A stretch of 64,000 bases of DNA, taken from contig CM064580.1 of the NCBI GenBank assembly GCA_032716605.1, positions 36,431,392 through 36,495,391 of the forward strand. Direction: 5' to 3'. Made by a program: the position numbers and the translations under genes. Source of the DNA: Paralithodes platypus (taxonomy: Eukaryota; Arthropoda; Malacostraca; Decapoda; Lithodidae). The notes beneath the pieces were generated by a model. The model saw only the letters and a list, made by a program, of their open reading frames with translations. It searched no databases and was not told where the DNA came from. Below are positions 30,784 through 41,207 of the stretch, in pieces (position 1 is the first letter of the stretch; each line of letters begins with the position of its first letter).

Positions 30784-32976
30784 TGAAATAACGGAGAAAC
30801 AGTTATCCAAACATTCACCACCATCAAGCCGTTTTCCCTCTCATTCTACCACACCTCCTCATCACAGTGGAAGAATGGGAAACCATGGCCGAGTAGAGGA
30901 AAGAACCAGGAACGAAAGGACCCGCGGACACCACCAGGTGACGCAATGGAGACAGGGTTCCCCTCCACACCGCCAGGGGAGAAACCACTCATCTCCCTGT
31001 ACCAACAATGATATATCCTACAGATCCGGAACACGAATTGCCACCATCAATATGACACGTCCTCCAACACCAGAAGGAAATTTAATCATCACCATCAACA
31101 ATTCCAAGGTCCAGGAAAAGAACAGCAAGAAACGTAAAAGGCAAGACCCCCAACTCATCAAGGACACAACAGCCAGCCCAGACAAACGTGCTCGGGCTGT
31201 TACCAAAGAGAGGGACTGTCCTCCAACACCAGGAAAGGATATAATCGTCAACCAGGACAATGCCAAAGCACCAGAAAAAGAGAGAAGTGAGATAGACAGG
31301 CGACAACAAGAATGGCACCACCAACACCGTATCTACCGCCCTTGTTACCCGCCCCCGCGTCCACTCTGGGACAAAAGAAACAAGAGGGTAGGGTCTAGGC
31401 AGTTCCCCCCCACTCCAAACCACAAGGAAGTAACCATCCCAAGTTACCAGTTGCTAGGTGCCATTTTGGCCCCTAATCCACCCACCGACCTGGCCAGGTA
31501 AAAAGGTGCAGATATACTCCCACCAATTTTATTTAAGTATCTCAATCTAGAGCTGTTCTTGACACCCCGGGTAAAAGGACAGATTCGAAAGTTGAGGACA
31601 CAGTTGAAGAGTTGGTTCAGTTGATCGCAAGGCGTAGACACAATTACGAGACTGTAGTCACCCATTATACTAATTATTTTTAGTGGGTATCAACAAGCTG
31701 GTTTATTAGAGCCTTCTGGGTGAAGTAATCTAATATTCTCGGCCTACCTCAACCCGGCGCTATTGTGGATATAAGCAGACAGTCAGGTGCTAACTAGCTT
31801 TATCCAGGATAGACCAAACCACAAGAAATTCATCAAAGTACTTATAAAGACCAGAGTAGACAGGAGTTCACTCCTGCGTTCGCTCGATGCTATTTTGTCA
31901 CGGCTTGGGCTAGGCAATTTAGTTATTTAAGGTCCCAAACCAAAGTGCTCGAGTTACACTGTGGGAACCCAGTGGCGTCAGGACAACCCCACGGCCAGCG
32001 GATCTACCCCAGATTGGATTACTAATTCTACACCCATTGGATTAATTATTCTACACATCGAAAGTGAAGTTATTATACCGTAAAAGTTATAGAAGATCTA
32101 ACTGTGAAAAGAAATTATACTTGGCGTGTTGTCAGAGAGAAAGTATATAAAGATCGAAAGTGAAAGTAATTAAAATATATCTACTGCGTATATGATAAAA
32201 GGTATTCTGGAAACATCGGATACTACGCACGTATATAAAAGCGAGAGAAAGGAAGCTCTAGTGAAACTCAAAGAAATTAGGGAAGTATTGTTATTAATTC
32301 AGCAGTGAAAGTAATTAAAATATATCTACTGCGTATATGATAAAATGTATTCTGGAAACATCGGATACTACGCACGTATATAAAAGCGAGAGAAAGGAAG
32401 CTCTAGTGAAACTCAAAGAAATTAGGGAAGTACTGATAATAATTCTTCTAAAATTAATAACAAATAAATTCAAGTTAACTTATGCGTAAGCACCACAGTG
32501 ATTTAACCTCAGGAAAATAATTACGTTTAGCTCCCAAATACAGAACCACTCTACGCAGGTAAATACCAATAGTTCACATATAATTACTATATAACCTTTC
32601 TAGGCACAAGTGTAAATCCTCGATTGAAAGGAGTGCTATTCTTATCTCTGAAATAAATACAGGACAAGTGTAATCTTTCAGTTAGAAAGCGGTCCCTAAT
32701 ACTTACTTAGATACCACATAGAACAATCCAGTCTTGCGAGTCAGACGTAGGGGAGCCTCGTTCGTTCACTTTAATTGTTTTGTTCTTGACCATTATTGTT
32801 CTAGCTTTTACGTATGCGATATTCTTGTGCAAATAAACGGAATATGAATACACGTCTTGTGATAATTATCCTCTATTGTCTTTCTGTGTCTGTGGTAAAA
32901 CAACATAACTTCTCCAGTTAGGAAGAGCCCACTTGATCGAAACCAATTAAACCCCAGGAAAAAACCTGGCATAACA
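30784..32976 (+). repeat. 5' LTR (2193 bp)
   Basis: TGAAATAACGG...CCTGGCATAACA. Compared with the 3' LTR it carries a ~48-bp extra segment near 32257-32305 that is part of a local duplication (AAAGTAATTAAAATATATCT occurs twice). It lacks a 3-bp codon near 31340 and shows a few other small differences. Its first ~720 bp contain a frame (ending 31501) equal to the C-terminal tail of Pol. The last bases form a small hairpin, CCAGG-AAAAAA-CCTGG, before CATAACA. Confidence 0.93.
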
Positions 32977-33000
32977 TTGGCGGCAGCTGGTGGTTCTTGA
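32977..33000 (+). promoter_or_regulatory. Probable primer-binding site
   Basis: TTGGCGGCAGC.GGTGGTTCTTGATTCGG follows the LTR directly and is conserved at 56083 after the LTR of the other family. TGG at its start fits a tRNA 3' CCA. The primer tRNA was not identified. Confidence 0.6.
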
Positions 33001-33059
33001 TTCGGGAAGGAAGTTGTTTTGCACAGTACTCAGGGAAGAGATAGAGCACATACGTCATC

Positions 33060-34070
33060 ATGACTGCAACACGTTCACACATTCCCATACCCAAGTATGA
33101 GGAGGAGACATTCGATATTCGCACGTACCTAGACATAGTCCACCCAGTACTAGACCTGGCGTATCAGACAGATCGAGAGAAGATCTCTGTCGCATTAATT
33201 CACCTAGGGAAGGCCACACCCTTGGTGTCCGGACAAATAACCCGAGAGTTGACTTGGGAAAACTTCCGGAAAATTGTGATAGACGCTGTAAAGCCATCAC
33301 TGGGCCCTGTTGCAGCCATCAACAAAATCAACGCAGCCACGTATGGAGGGAATCTGGACGTGACCCTGGGGGAGATGAGCGAGTTGGTGAAAACCGCTTA
33401 CCCCCTAGACACCTTGGAGCAGCGACAAAAACAAATATTCTGCGTGCTCTTAAGAATCCTGCCAGCAAGTGTCAGGAAACATTTCGCCCTCCACGATCCC
33501 GTAGGGTACGTAACGGACCTCATTACCATACGCAAGTTGCTGGAAAATCAGCCACAAACTTCTACGATTGGAGCCATAAAGAAATTCCCCACACAACCAC
33601 CGGGGAACAAAAGACCCGGACAATCAAATTACCAGGGAAACAGACCACAATACTCATCTCAAGGCCGCCCCCAACCCTCATCGTCAGGCCGCCCACAAGG
33701 AAATTGGCGAATCTACCCTAACCGCCAACACACCGGTCGTCCTTACCAGAACTACCAACAACGGAACCGAGGCCCTCAACAAAACGGGCCCCCCAAAAAC
33801 AACCGTGACAGCCCCATCGTTATGATAAACCCATACGATTTCCAGGCCTGTACTTCCGCTTGCCCAATCCATGATATAAGGGATCAAGCTAAGAAGAGAA
33901 TGTCGCTCAACAGGATCCTAGCAGCCAACGAGCAATCCCAGGACGTGGATACCGCGTATACGGATGAAGAACACTGTCCCCCAGAGATAATGGACCATAT
34001 TCAAGCCATCGAAGACAACCCCGAAGAAGAGGACGACGAGGAGATGGAAGACCCATCCCAGGGTTTTTAA
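33060..34070 (+). CDS. gag: Gag-like capsid polyprotein, 336 aa
   Basis: ATG at 33060, stop TAA at 34068. The N-terminal ~190 residues look like a gag capsid domain (IPKYEEETFDIRTYLDI..., DREKISVALIHLG, LTWENFRKIVIDA, VRKHFALHDP), clearly homologous to the broken gag at 56153. The middle is Gln/Pro/Arg/Asn-rich and basic (about residues 195-265), suitable for nucleic-acid binding in place of the usual CCHC knuckle, which is absent. The C-terminus is acidic (EEEDDEEMED). It would form the particle that packages the RNA. The last codons overlap the slippery heptamer, so a fraction of ribosomes probably continue into Pol. Confidence 0.9.
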   Translation: MTATRSHIPIPKYEEETFDIRTYLDIVHPVLDLAYQTDREKISVALIHLGKATPLVSGQITRELTWENFRKIVIDAVKPSLGPVAAINKINAATYGGNLDVTLGEMSELVKTAYPLDTLEQRQKQIFCVLLRILPASVRKHFALHDPVGYVTDLITIRKLLENQPQTSTIGAIKKFPTQPPGNKRPGQSNYQGNRPQYSSQGRPQPSSSGRPQGNWRIYPNRQHTGRPYQNYQQRNRGPQQNGPPKNNRDSPIVMINPYDFQACTSACPIHDIRDQAKKRMSLNRILAANEQSQDVDTAYTDEEHCPPEIMDHIQAIEDNPEEEDDEEMEDPSQGF

Positions 34071-34105
34071 AGCCTCCCCCGCCCATTATGGCCTCGGCGG
34101 GGGAG
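34061..34105 (+). promoter_or_regulatory. Programmed -1 ribosomal frameshift signal (gag to pol)
   Basis: Heptamer G GGT TTT at 34061-34067 is in the correct phase of the gag frame (CAG GGT TTT TAA) and is followed at once by the gag stop. A -1 slip gives GGG TTT TTA AAG and enters the pol frame, which is open from there. Six nucleotides further on (34074-34083) CTCCCCCGCC pairs perfectly with GGCGGGGGAG (34096-34105) around a 12-nt loop. GGGUUUU is a known viral slippery site (barley yellow dwarf virus). Its efficiency is untested. Confidence 0.85.
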
Positions 34106-37100
34106 TCTGTACCATGGAGTACTCCACCCATCTATCACCTAGCTAAGATAAAGGGCGTCGCTGTGCGTCTTCTCATCGACACAGGAGCCGCACGGTCTTG
34201 CCTGTTTAATTCTTTTTACAAACAGCATCACAAAAGATTTGGAGCACTGCACGCGTTCAAAAACAACTTAATCAGTGCCGGGGACACACCTTTAGCTATT
34301 CGAGGAGAGACCACGCCCCTGCCCGTCACGACCCCCAAGCGCGAGGCCAACTGTCACCACCCTTTTGTAATTTTCCACTCCAACTGCACCCTATATGACG
34401 GCTACATGGGATTAGACGTCATGGAAAAATTGCAAGTTCAACTAGATTGCGGGGACCGTTTAATTACATTTAAAACAAAGAAGAAAAGCCTCCACCCTCG
34501 AATCACAGAAATCTCCCCAAAATCCAACATCCAACCTAAGCCCACTTCAAAGCCTACTCATCTGCCACCACCTACCCCACCAACGGCCTCTACCACCGTG
34601 ATGACCCCTGCTATGACATCTCAGAAAGTGGTAATTCCAGCTCAACACCAACAATGGGTGCCAATACACCAACCCATAAACTCCACCATGATATTCTCAC
34701 CAAACCAGACTCACCTCCAAGCAGGGAGATGCCGGATACAACCTGCCCTCGTCCCCCCCACCATGGGCGCCACCATGATTGCAAATATTTCCGATGAACC
34801 CCTCACCCTACCCAAGGGCCTTGTCATTGGAGATTTAGAGACCTTCGAAGATTACCAACCTACAAGTTCCATACCAAGTTTGCCCCCTGTCCTGCCCACG
34901 ATGCCACCTCACCTGACAAAACTTCAACGTAAACAACTCTCCTCCCTCCTCCGAGAATTCACAGATGTATTTGCCCAATCTGATTTGGAAATTGGACAAA
35001 CTAAAGTGGTAGAACACAGTATTCATACCGAAGGACCTCCCCTCCGCCAACCTTCACGACGAAAGAACCCTCTACAACGTCAGGAAGAAGAGAGACAAGT
35101 ACAAGAAATGTTGGACGCCGGGATAGCCACGCCCTCTGTCAGTCCCTGGTCCTCTCCCGTCGTCCTAGTACGAAAAAAGGACGGATCCACAAGATTCTGT
35201 GTGGATTACAGACGCCTGAACGACGCCACCATCAAAGACGCCACGCCCTTGCCTAGAATCGATGACTCTCTAGATTCCCTGCATGGATCGAAATGGTTCA
35301 CTACTCTAGACCTCCAGGCAGGATACTGGCAGGTACCCATCAAGACCAGCCACCAACAAAAGACTGCATTTTCCACCAGTGGCGGAAACCTGTACGAATT
35401 CAATGTACTCCCATTCGGTCTCTGCAATGGTCCAGCCACTTTCTCACGCCTGATGGAATCAGTCCTCAAGGGCCTCACCTGGGAAACATGCCTAGCATAC
35501 TTGGACGACGTCATAGTCTACGGTAAGACCTGGGAAGAACACCTTCAGCGCCTTCGTCAGGTGTTGCTCAGAATACGAGGAGCAAGTCTCAAACTCAAAC
35601 CATCTAAATGCTCAGTAGCTAGGACATCAGTGGATTTCTTAGGCCATGTGATCTCAGCCGAAGGCATCTCCCCTGACCCAAAGAAACTATCTGCAATTCA
35701 AGCACAAACTCCTCCGACCACCGTCAAGGGCGTTCGCTCCTTCTTGGGTTTAGCCACCTACTACAGGAGATTTGTCAACGGGTTTGCTGAAATCGCACGT
35801 CCACTACACGAATTAACCAAGAAGAAAGAACCGTTCGTGTGGACCAAAGAAAGAGACACCGCCTTCAACACCTTAAAGACTCACCTGGTGCAAGCCCCAA
35901 CCGTGGCCTTTCCAGACTACAGGCAGCCATTCCGCCTATATACGGACGTATCCTTGTATGCAATAGGCGCAGTGCTAGCCCAAATGCAAGACGGCAGAGA
36001 ACACGTCATCGCTTACGCCAGCTCCATCCTCAACCCAGCCCAACGTAATTATGCAGCCACCAAGAGAGAGTGCCTGGGTGTAATCTGGGCATTAAATCAC
36101 TTCCGCTCCTTTTTGATCGGCACTACAGTCGACATAATCACGGACCACCAATCTCTACAATGGCTCAGGAAATCAGAAACCAACTCTGCCCTACTTGTCC
36201 GCTGGCGAGAAACCTTAGAAGAATTTGATTTCGAAATCCATTATCGCCCCGGGAAGTTACACACAAATGCAGACGCTCTGTCACGTTTACCTGTCAAAAC
36301 TGTGACCGTCGCCCAAAGCTGCTGTGCAAATGGCACAAGTAACCCTCACCAACAAATTAACCAAGTTACTCCTCCCTCCAACGTTTTCTATGGCCAAGAC
36401 GATACCACAGTAACCCCTCCAACCTTACGTTCGCCCCAGCTGATTCATTCATCGACAGAGGAAAATCAACTCTCCCTATTACATTCCTGGCTCAACAAGA
36501 AAAAACCCAAGTGGATTCCTAGAGAGATTTTCTACAACTTGCAGCGCGTCGGTGATCAGCTGTACACCGAGTCTGGTCACATTGCAGTGGACCCCCAAAC
36601 AGCCCAAGAAATTTTGTTAATAATCCATGAAGGAAATGGGATACATCTTGGACAAGCAAAAATGCTCAAAGTCTTTCAACAGATTTATTGGACCACACGC
36701 CCCACCGCACTGACAAAGAAAATCACAGAAGCATGTAAACCCTGTAACCTAGGAAAAGACCGAACCAGGACACCCGGGCCTGCAGGTAAACTTGCCGCTG
36801 CTAAACCCTGGCAAACTCTGTCCCTGGACGTGATGGGTCCTTTCCCTTCAGTAAATGGGAAAAGATTTGTCGTCACTTTCGTAGACGTATATTCCAAGTT
36901 CATCATAGCCTGCCCTGTCAAAGATCATAGCGCACTTTCCGTGGCAGAAGTCTTAACCACGGAAATATTGGCAGTGTTTGGTCTGCCAGAAATCATTCTC
37001 TCCGACAACGCACCAGAATTCACCAGTAAAGTATGGAAAAGTTTTTCTCAGCTATGCGGCATCAAGGTGTCCCATTCTTCCCCATACTGGCCTCAAGGGA

Positions 37101-39772
37101 ATTCCATCTGTGAGAGAAGCCACAAGACAATCAACAACCAGCTAAGAACAAGACTCATCGCCCTCCAAACTCAAGACTGGCCAGCTCAAATGAAAATGAT
37201 CCAGTGGGGTATGAATTCCTGTCCTCGAGAAGATGGCATCACGCCCCACGAAAGGATTTATGGTGTGGCCCCCCTACTCCTACCTTTTAGGACGCTAGCT
37301 AAACCTTCAACCCCTACTTTGGACATCGACCATTTGCAACACCTCAAGAACGTCCTCAACACTGCACAAGTAAGCCAAGATACCGCCAAGGACGTCTCTC
37401 CACCTCAAAACCCCTATGCCATCGACGATCAAGTGATGGTTGCCAAGTTACCAGTGATAAACAAACTAGGACCTAGATATGTGGGCCCCTATAAGATCAT
37501 CAAAGTGCCAAATCCCTATCAAGTCATCATTAATTATCACGGAGTGACTAGGCCATACCGAAACCGTTTTGTGAGGATTTATCGCCCCCTAATTAAGGAT
37601 GAAGAAAACTCCTGGACCAACCAGCCTCCTAACCCAATACAATCGACGAAGCCCTCATCACGCCCCACTGATAGTGAGTTGCCAACAAATATTTATTCCC
37701 CACCTGTACCTCCTCCAACCCCTTCTTATTCACGCCCACCCCCACCATCACCTCCCCCCCCCTTGCAATCTACAGTCCCCCCCAATTCCTCCCCATCCAT
37801 CGACCACATTTATGGCCTACCCCCCTCCCATAACACCCCCCAAACTTACCCCTCGCCCTCACCAGACAAACCCCGAGCCGTGCCCACCCCACCCCGTCCA
37901 ACACACCCCCTGCATTCGAGACTTCCGGCCAAACTCTCCCGTCGTCGTAGGCCTAAAAGCACGTCTACCACATCCGCACCCGCCTATCATCACAAGCCTT
38001 CTAGTAGTAAACAAGATGAATATTCTTCAACATCAAGTTCATCTTCAAATTCTCCCTCCCCTACCCCCCCGTCATCTTCCTCATATACGTCAACTAGTAA
38101 ACAAACACCCCCCCCTGCCTCCCCCCCCAAAAGCCATAAGGCAAAACCCCTCACAAACCCCTCCACCTCACACACCCCATTATCCCCTCCCGGACGCCTG
38201 GCCCCACCCAATAAACCATACCCCTCAAGTATCAAGCCTAGCCCTCATTATTTACTGATCACTAAACCTAAGAAGGCCAACCCCTCAACCCCAAACCCCA
38301 AACCCCAGAGGATCTCCAACTACCCCCCACCAGTATCACCATCACCGTCGACGTCTTCCACAACCTCATCAACCCCAGTGCTAACAACTATCACAACCAG
38401 ATCAGGCCGTCTGTCAAAACCCCCGGCTCGTTTTTCTTCAATTCGTCACCAACCTCACAACCCCACTCAGGGTCTTAAAGGACCCACAACCACCTCAACC
38501 TCACGCAACCTCACGCACTTAGCCGGAGAAATACGGATAGCAAATGTTACTGAAGAATATCTTATGCCAGCACCCACGAATTCGGACACCCCTATTCCCG
38601 TTTTGTGGTCAACTGCTATACCCACGCCAGCTGACCGAGGGAGGAAACCACAGTCCTCTCCAACCACCCTCACTTCCCCTCTACCCTCGACAGTGTCAAC
38701 ACGAAACTTCACCTCCTCTGTAAGAAAAAACATGACGACTTCGGAGAAAGCAAGCCAAATCAAGCCTCCCACAACCCCTCTACATGACAAGTTCATCACG
38801 AAAGTTTTGTGGGTCCGAGCCAATGACCAAGTAACAAGGATGCAGTGGCCTGACTTACTCAACAAAGCACTGGCCAACTATCAACGTGAATCCTACCTGA
38901 AAATATTTACTGCAATGGACAGACCAGCCGACAACAGGTCATCAATTTGGTGGAAACATCTAGCTGACTGCGAACATTATCTACGTGACCACAACCTGTG
39001 GATTTTTTATTTGCAGTCACGAGGTCGTGACTTTCACGAGGAAGAAGGTAGTGAAATAACGGAGAAACAGTTATCCAAACATTCACCACCATCAAGCCGT
39101 TTTCCCTCTCATTCTACCACACCTCCTCATCACAGTGGAAGAATGGGAAACCATGGCCGAGTAGAGGAAAGAACCAGGAACGAAAGGACCCGCGGACACC
39201 ACCAGGTGACGCAATGGAGACAGGGTTCCCCTCCACACCGCCAGGGGAGAAACCACTCATCTCCCTGTACCAACAATGATATATCCTACAGATCCGGAAC
39301 ACGAATTGCCACCATCAATATGACACGTCCTCCAACACCAGAAGGAAATTTAATCATCACCATCAACAATTCCAAGGTCCAGGAAAAGAACAGCAAGAAA
39401 CGTAAAAGGCAAGACCCCCAACTCATCAAGGACACAACAGCCAGCCCAGACAAACGTGCTCGGGCTGTTACCAAAGAGAGGGACTGTCCTCCAACACCAG
39501 GAAAGGATATAATCGTCAACCAGGACAATGCCAAAGCACCAGAAAAAGAGAGAAGTGAGATAGACAGGCGACAACAAGAATGGCACCACCAACACCGTAT
39601 CTACCCCCGCCCTTGTTACCCGCCCCCGCGTCCACTCTGGGACAAAAGAAACAAGAGGGTAGGGTCTAGGCAGTTCCCCCCCACTCCAAACCACAAGGAA
39701 GTAACCATCCCAAGTTACCAGTTGCTAGGTGCCATTTTGGCCCCTAATCCACCCACCGACCTGGCCAGGTAA
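34088..39772 (+). CDS. pol: Pol polyprotein: protease, reverse transcriptase, RNase H, integrase, Pro/Ser-rich region and LTR-encoded tail
   Basis: The coding frame is open from the frameshift site; the first ATG is 34088 (1894 residues from there). Aspartic protease LLIDTGA (D31). RT at about 260-500 with FCVDYRRLND, LPFGLCNGPATF and YLDD (471-474). RNase H from about 600 (LYTDVSLYAIGAVLAQ, ITDHQSLQW). Integrase with an HHCC-type finger (HEGNGIH...CKPC) and the D,D35E triad D914, D973, E1009. After residue ~1180 comes a Pro/Ser/Thr-rich stretch to ~1540, then a more structured block with Trp/Tyr (SSIWWKHLADCEHYL...). The purine tract encodes EEEGS. The last ~240 residues (from 1655) are encoded in the 3' LTR and are basic, with an NLS-like KKRKR. 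No stops or frameshifts were seen. Confidence 0.93.
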   Translation: MASAGESVPWSTPPIYHLAKIKGVAVRLLIDTGAARSCLFNSFYKQHHKRFGALHAFKNNLISAGDTPLAIRGETTPLPVTTPKREANCHHPFVIFHSNCTLYDGYMGLDVMEKLQVQLDCGDRLITFKTKKKSLHPRITEISPKSNIQPKPTSKPTHLPPPTPPTASTTVMTPAMTSQKVVIPAQHQQWVPIHQPINSTMIFSPNQTHLQAGRCRIQPALVPPTMGATMIANISDEPLTLPKGLVIGDLETFEDYQPTSSIPSLPPVLPTMPPHLTKLQRKQLSSLLREFTDVFAQSDLEIGQTKVVEHSIHTEGPPLRQPSRRKNPLQRQEEERQVQEMLDAGIATPSVSPWSSPVVLVRKKDGSTRFCVDYRRLNDATIKDATPLPRIDDSLDSLHGSKWFTTLDLQAGYWQVPIKTSHQQKTAFSTSGGNLYEFNVLPFGLCNGPATFSRLMESVLKGLTWETCLAYLDDVIVYGKTWEEHLQRLRQVLLRIRGASLKLKPSKCSVARTSVDFLGHVISAEGISPDPKKLSAIQAQTPPTTVKGVRSFLGLATYYRRFVNGFAEIARPLHELTKKKEPFVWTKERDTAFNTLKTHLVQAPTVAFPDYRQPFRLYTDVSLYAIGAVLAQMQDGREHVIAYASSILNPAQRNYAATKRECLGVIWALNHFRSFLIGTTVDIITDHQSLQWLRKSETNSALLVRWRETLEEFDFEIHYRPGKLHTNADALSRLPVKTVTVAQSCCANGTSNPHQQINQVTPPSNVFYGQDDTTVTPPTLRSPQLIHSSTEENQLSLLHSWLNKKKPKWIPREIFYNLQRVGDQLYTESGHIAVDPQTAQEILLIIHEGNGIHLGQAKMLKVFQQIYWTTRPTALTKKITEACKPCNLGKDRTRTPGPAGKLAAAKPWQTLSLDVMGPFPSVNGKRFVVTFVDVYSKFIIACPVKDHSALSVAEVLTTEILAVFGLPEIILSDNAPEFTSKVWKSFSQLCGIKVSHSSPYWPQGNSICERSHKTINNQLRTRLIALQTQDWPAQMKMIQWGMNSCPREDGITPHERIYGVAPLLLPFRTLAKPSTPTLDIDHLQHLKNVLNTAQVSQDTAKDVSPPQNPYAIDDQVMVAKLPVINKLGPRYVGPYKIIKVPNPYQVIINYHGVTRPYRNRFVRIYRPLIKDEENSWTNQPPNPIQSTKPSSRPTDSELPTNIYSPPVPPPTPSYSRPPPPSPPPPLQSTVPPNSSPSIDHIYGLPPSHNTPQTYPSPSPDKPRAVPTPPRPTHPLHSRLPAKLSRRRRPKSTSTTSAPAYHHKPSSSKQDEYSSTSSSSSNSPSPTPPSSSSYTSTSKQTPPPASPPKSHKAKPLTNPSTSHTPLSPPGRLAPPNKPYPSSIKPSPHYLLITKPKKANPSTPNPKPQRISNYPPPVSPSPSTSSTTSSTPVLTTITTRSGRLSKPPARFSSIRHQPHNPTQGLKGPTTTSTSRNLTHLAGEIRIANVTEEYLMPAPTNSDTPIPVLWSTAIPTPADRGRKPQSSPTTLTSPLPSTVSTRNFTSSVRKNMTTSEKASQIKPPTTPLHDKFITKVLWVRANDQVTRMQWPDLLNKALANYQRESYLKIFTAMDRPADNRSSIWWKHLADCEHYLRDHNLWIFYLQSRGRDFHEEEGSEITEKQLSKHSPPSSRFPSHSTTPPHHSGRMGNHGRVEERTRNERTRGHHQVTQWRQGSPPHRQGRNHSSPCTNNDISYRSGTRIATINMTRPPTPEGNLIITINNSKVQEKNSKKRKRQDPQLIKDTTASPDKRARAVTKERDCPPTPGKDIIVNQDNAKAPEKERSEIDRRQQEWHHQHRIYPRPCYPPPRPLWDKRNKRVGSRQFPPTPNHKEVTIPSYQLLGAILAPNPPTDLAR
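39038..39051 (+). promoter_or_regulatory. Polypurine tract
   Basis: GAGGAAGAAGGTAG directly abuts the TG of the 3' LTR, the expected site of plus-strand priming. It is also coding (EEEGS) within Pol. Confidence 0.8.
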
Positions 39773-41202
39773 AAAGGTGCAGATATACTCCCACCAATTT
39801 TATTTAAGTATCTCAATCTAGAGCTGTTCTTGACACCCCGGGTAAAAGGACAGATTCGAAAGTTGAGGACACAGTTGAAGAGTTGGTTCAGTTGATCGCA
39901 AGGCGTAGACACAATTACGAGACTGTAGTCACCCATTATACTAATTATTTTTAGTGGGTATCAACAAGCTGGTTTATTAGAGCCTTCTGGGTGAAGTAAT
40001 CTAATATTCTCGGCCTACCTCAACCCCGGCGCTATTGTGGATATAAGCAGACAGTCAGGTGCTAACTAGCTTTATCCAGGATAGACCAAACCACAAGAAA
40101 TTCATCAAAGTACTTATAAAGACCAGAGTAGACAGGAGTTCACTCCTGCGTTCGCTCGATGCTATTTTGTCACGGCTTGGGCTAGGCAATTTAGTTATTT
40201 AAGGTCCCAAACCAAAGTGCTCGAGTTACACTGTGGGAACCCAGTGGCGTCAGGACAACCCCACGGCCAGCGGATCTACCCCAGATTGGATTACTAATTC
40301 TACACCCATTGGATTAATTATTCTACACATCGAAAGTGAAGTTATTATACCGTAAAAGTTATAGAAGATCTAACTGTGAAAAGAAATTATACTTGGCGTG
40401 TTGTCAGAGAGAAAGTATATAAAGATCGAAAGTGAAAGTAATTAAAATATATCTACTGCGTATATGATAAAAGGTATTCTGGAAACATCGGATACTACGC
40501 ACGTATATAAAAGCGAGAGAAAGGAAGCTCTAAAGTAATTAAAATATATCTACTGCGTATATGATAAAATGTATTCTGGAAACATCGGATACTACGCACG
40601 TATATAAAAGCGAGAGAAAGGAAGCTCTAGTGAAACTCAAAGAAATTAGGGAAGTACTGATAATAATTCTTCTAAAATTAATAACAAATAAATTCAAGTT
40701 AACTTATGCGTAAGCACCACAGTGATTTAACCTCAGGAAAATAATTACGTTTAGCTCCCAAATACAGAACCACTCTACGCAGGTAAATACCAATAGTTCA
40801 CATATATAATTACTATATAACCTTTCTAGGCACAAGTGTAAATCCTCGATTGAAAGGAGTGCTATTCTTATCTCTGAAATAAATACAGGACAAGTGTAAT
40901 CTTTCAGTTAGAAAGCGGTCCCTAATACTTACTTAGATACCACATAGAACAATCCAGTCTTGCGAGTCAGACGTAGGGGAGCCTCGTTCGTTCACTTTAA
41001 TTGTTTTGTTCTTGACCATTATTGTTCTAGCTTTTACGTATGCGATATTCTTGTGCAAATAAACGGAATATGAATACACGTCTTGTGATAATTATCCTCT
41101 ATTGTCTTTCTGTGTCTGTGGTAAAACAACATAACTTCTCCAGTTAGGAAGAGCCCACTTGATCGAAACCAATTAAACCCCAGGAAAAAACCTGGCATAA
41201 CA
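39052..41202 (+). repeat. 3' LTR (2151 bp)
   Basis: Same ends as the 5' LTR. It lacks the ~48-bp duplicated segment and has one extra codon near 39606 and a 2-bp insertion near 40803. It encodes the final ~240 residues of Pol before non-coding sequence. The AATAAA-type words near 40880 and 41058 could serve polyadenylation. Confidence 0.93.
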
Positions 41203-41207
41203 ATTAC

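Larger units (their letters stand above)
30784..41202 (+). mobile_element. Complete Ty3/gypsy LTR retrotransposon, 10.4 kb
   Basis: Bounded by the perfect 5-bp target duplication ATTAC (30779-30783 and 41203-41207). LTRs (30784-32976, 39052-41202) begin TG and end CA. Gag (33060-34070) and Pol (34088-39772) are both open. A frameshift signal lies between them, a purine tract (39038-39051) abuts the 3' LTR, and a primer-site-like stretch follows the 5' LTR. Domain order PR-RT-RH-IN is that of Ty3/gypsy. Open frames and near-identical LTRs point to a recent insertion that may still be active. Confidence 0.95.
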
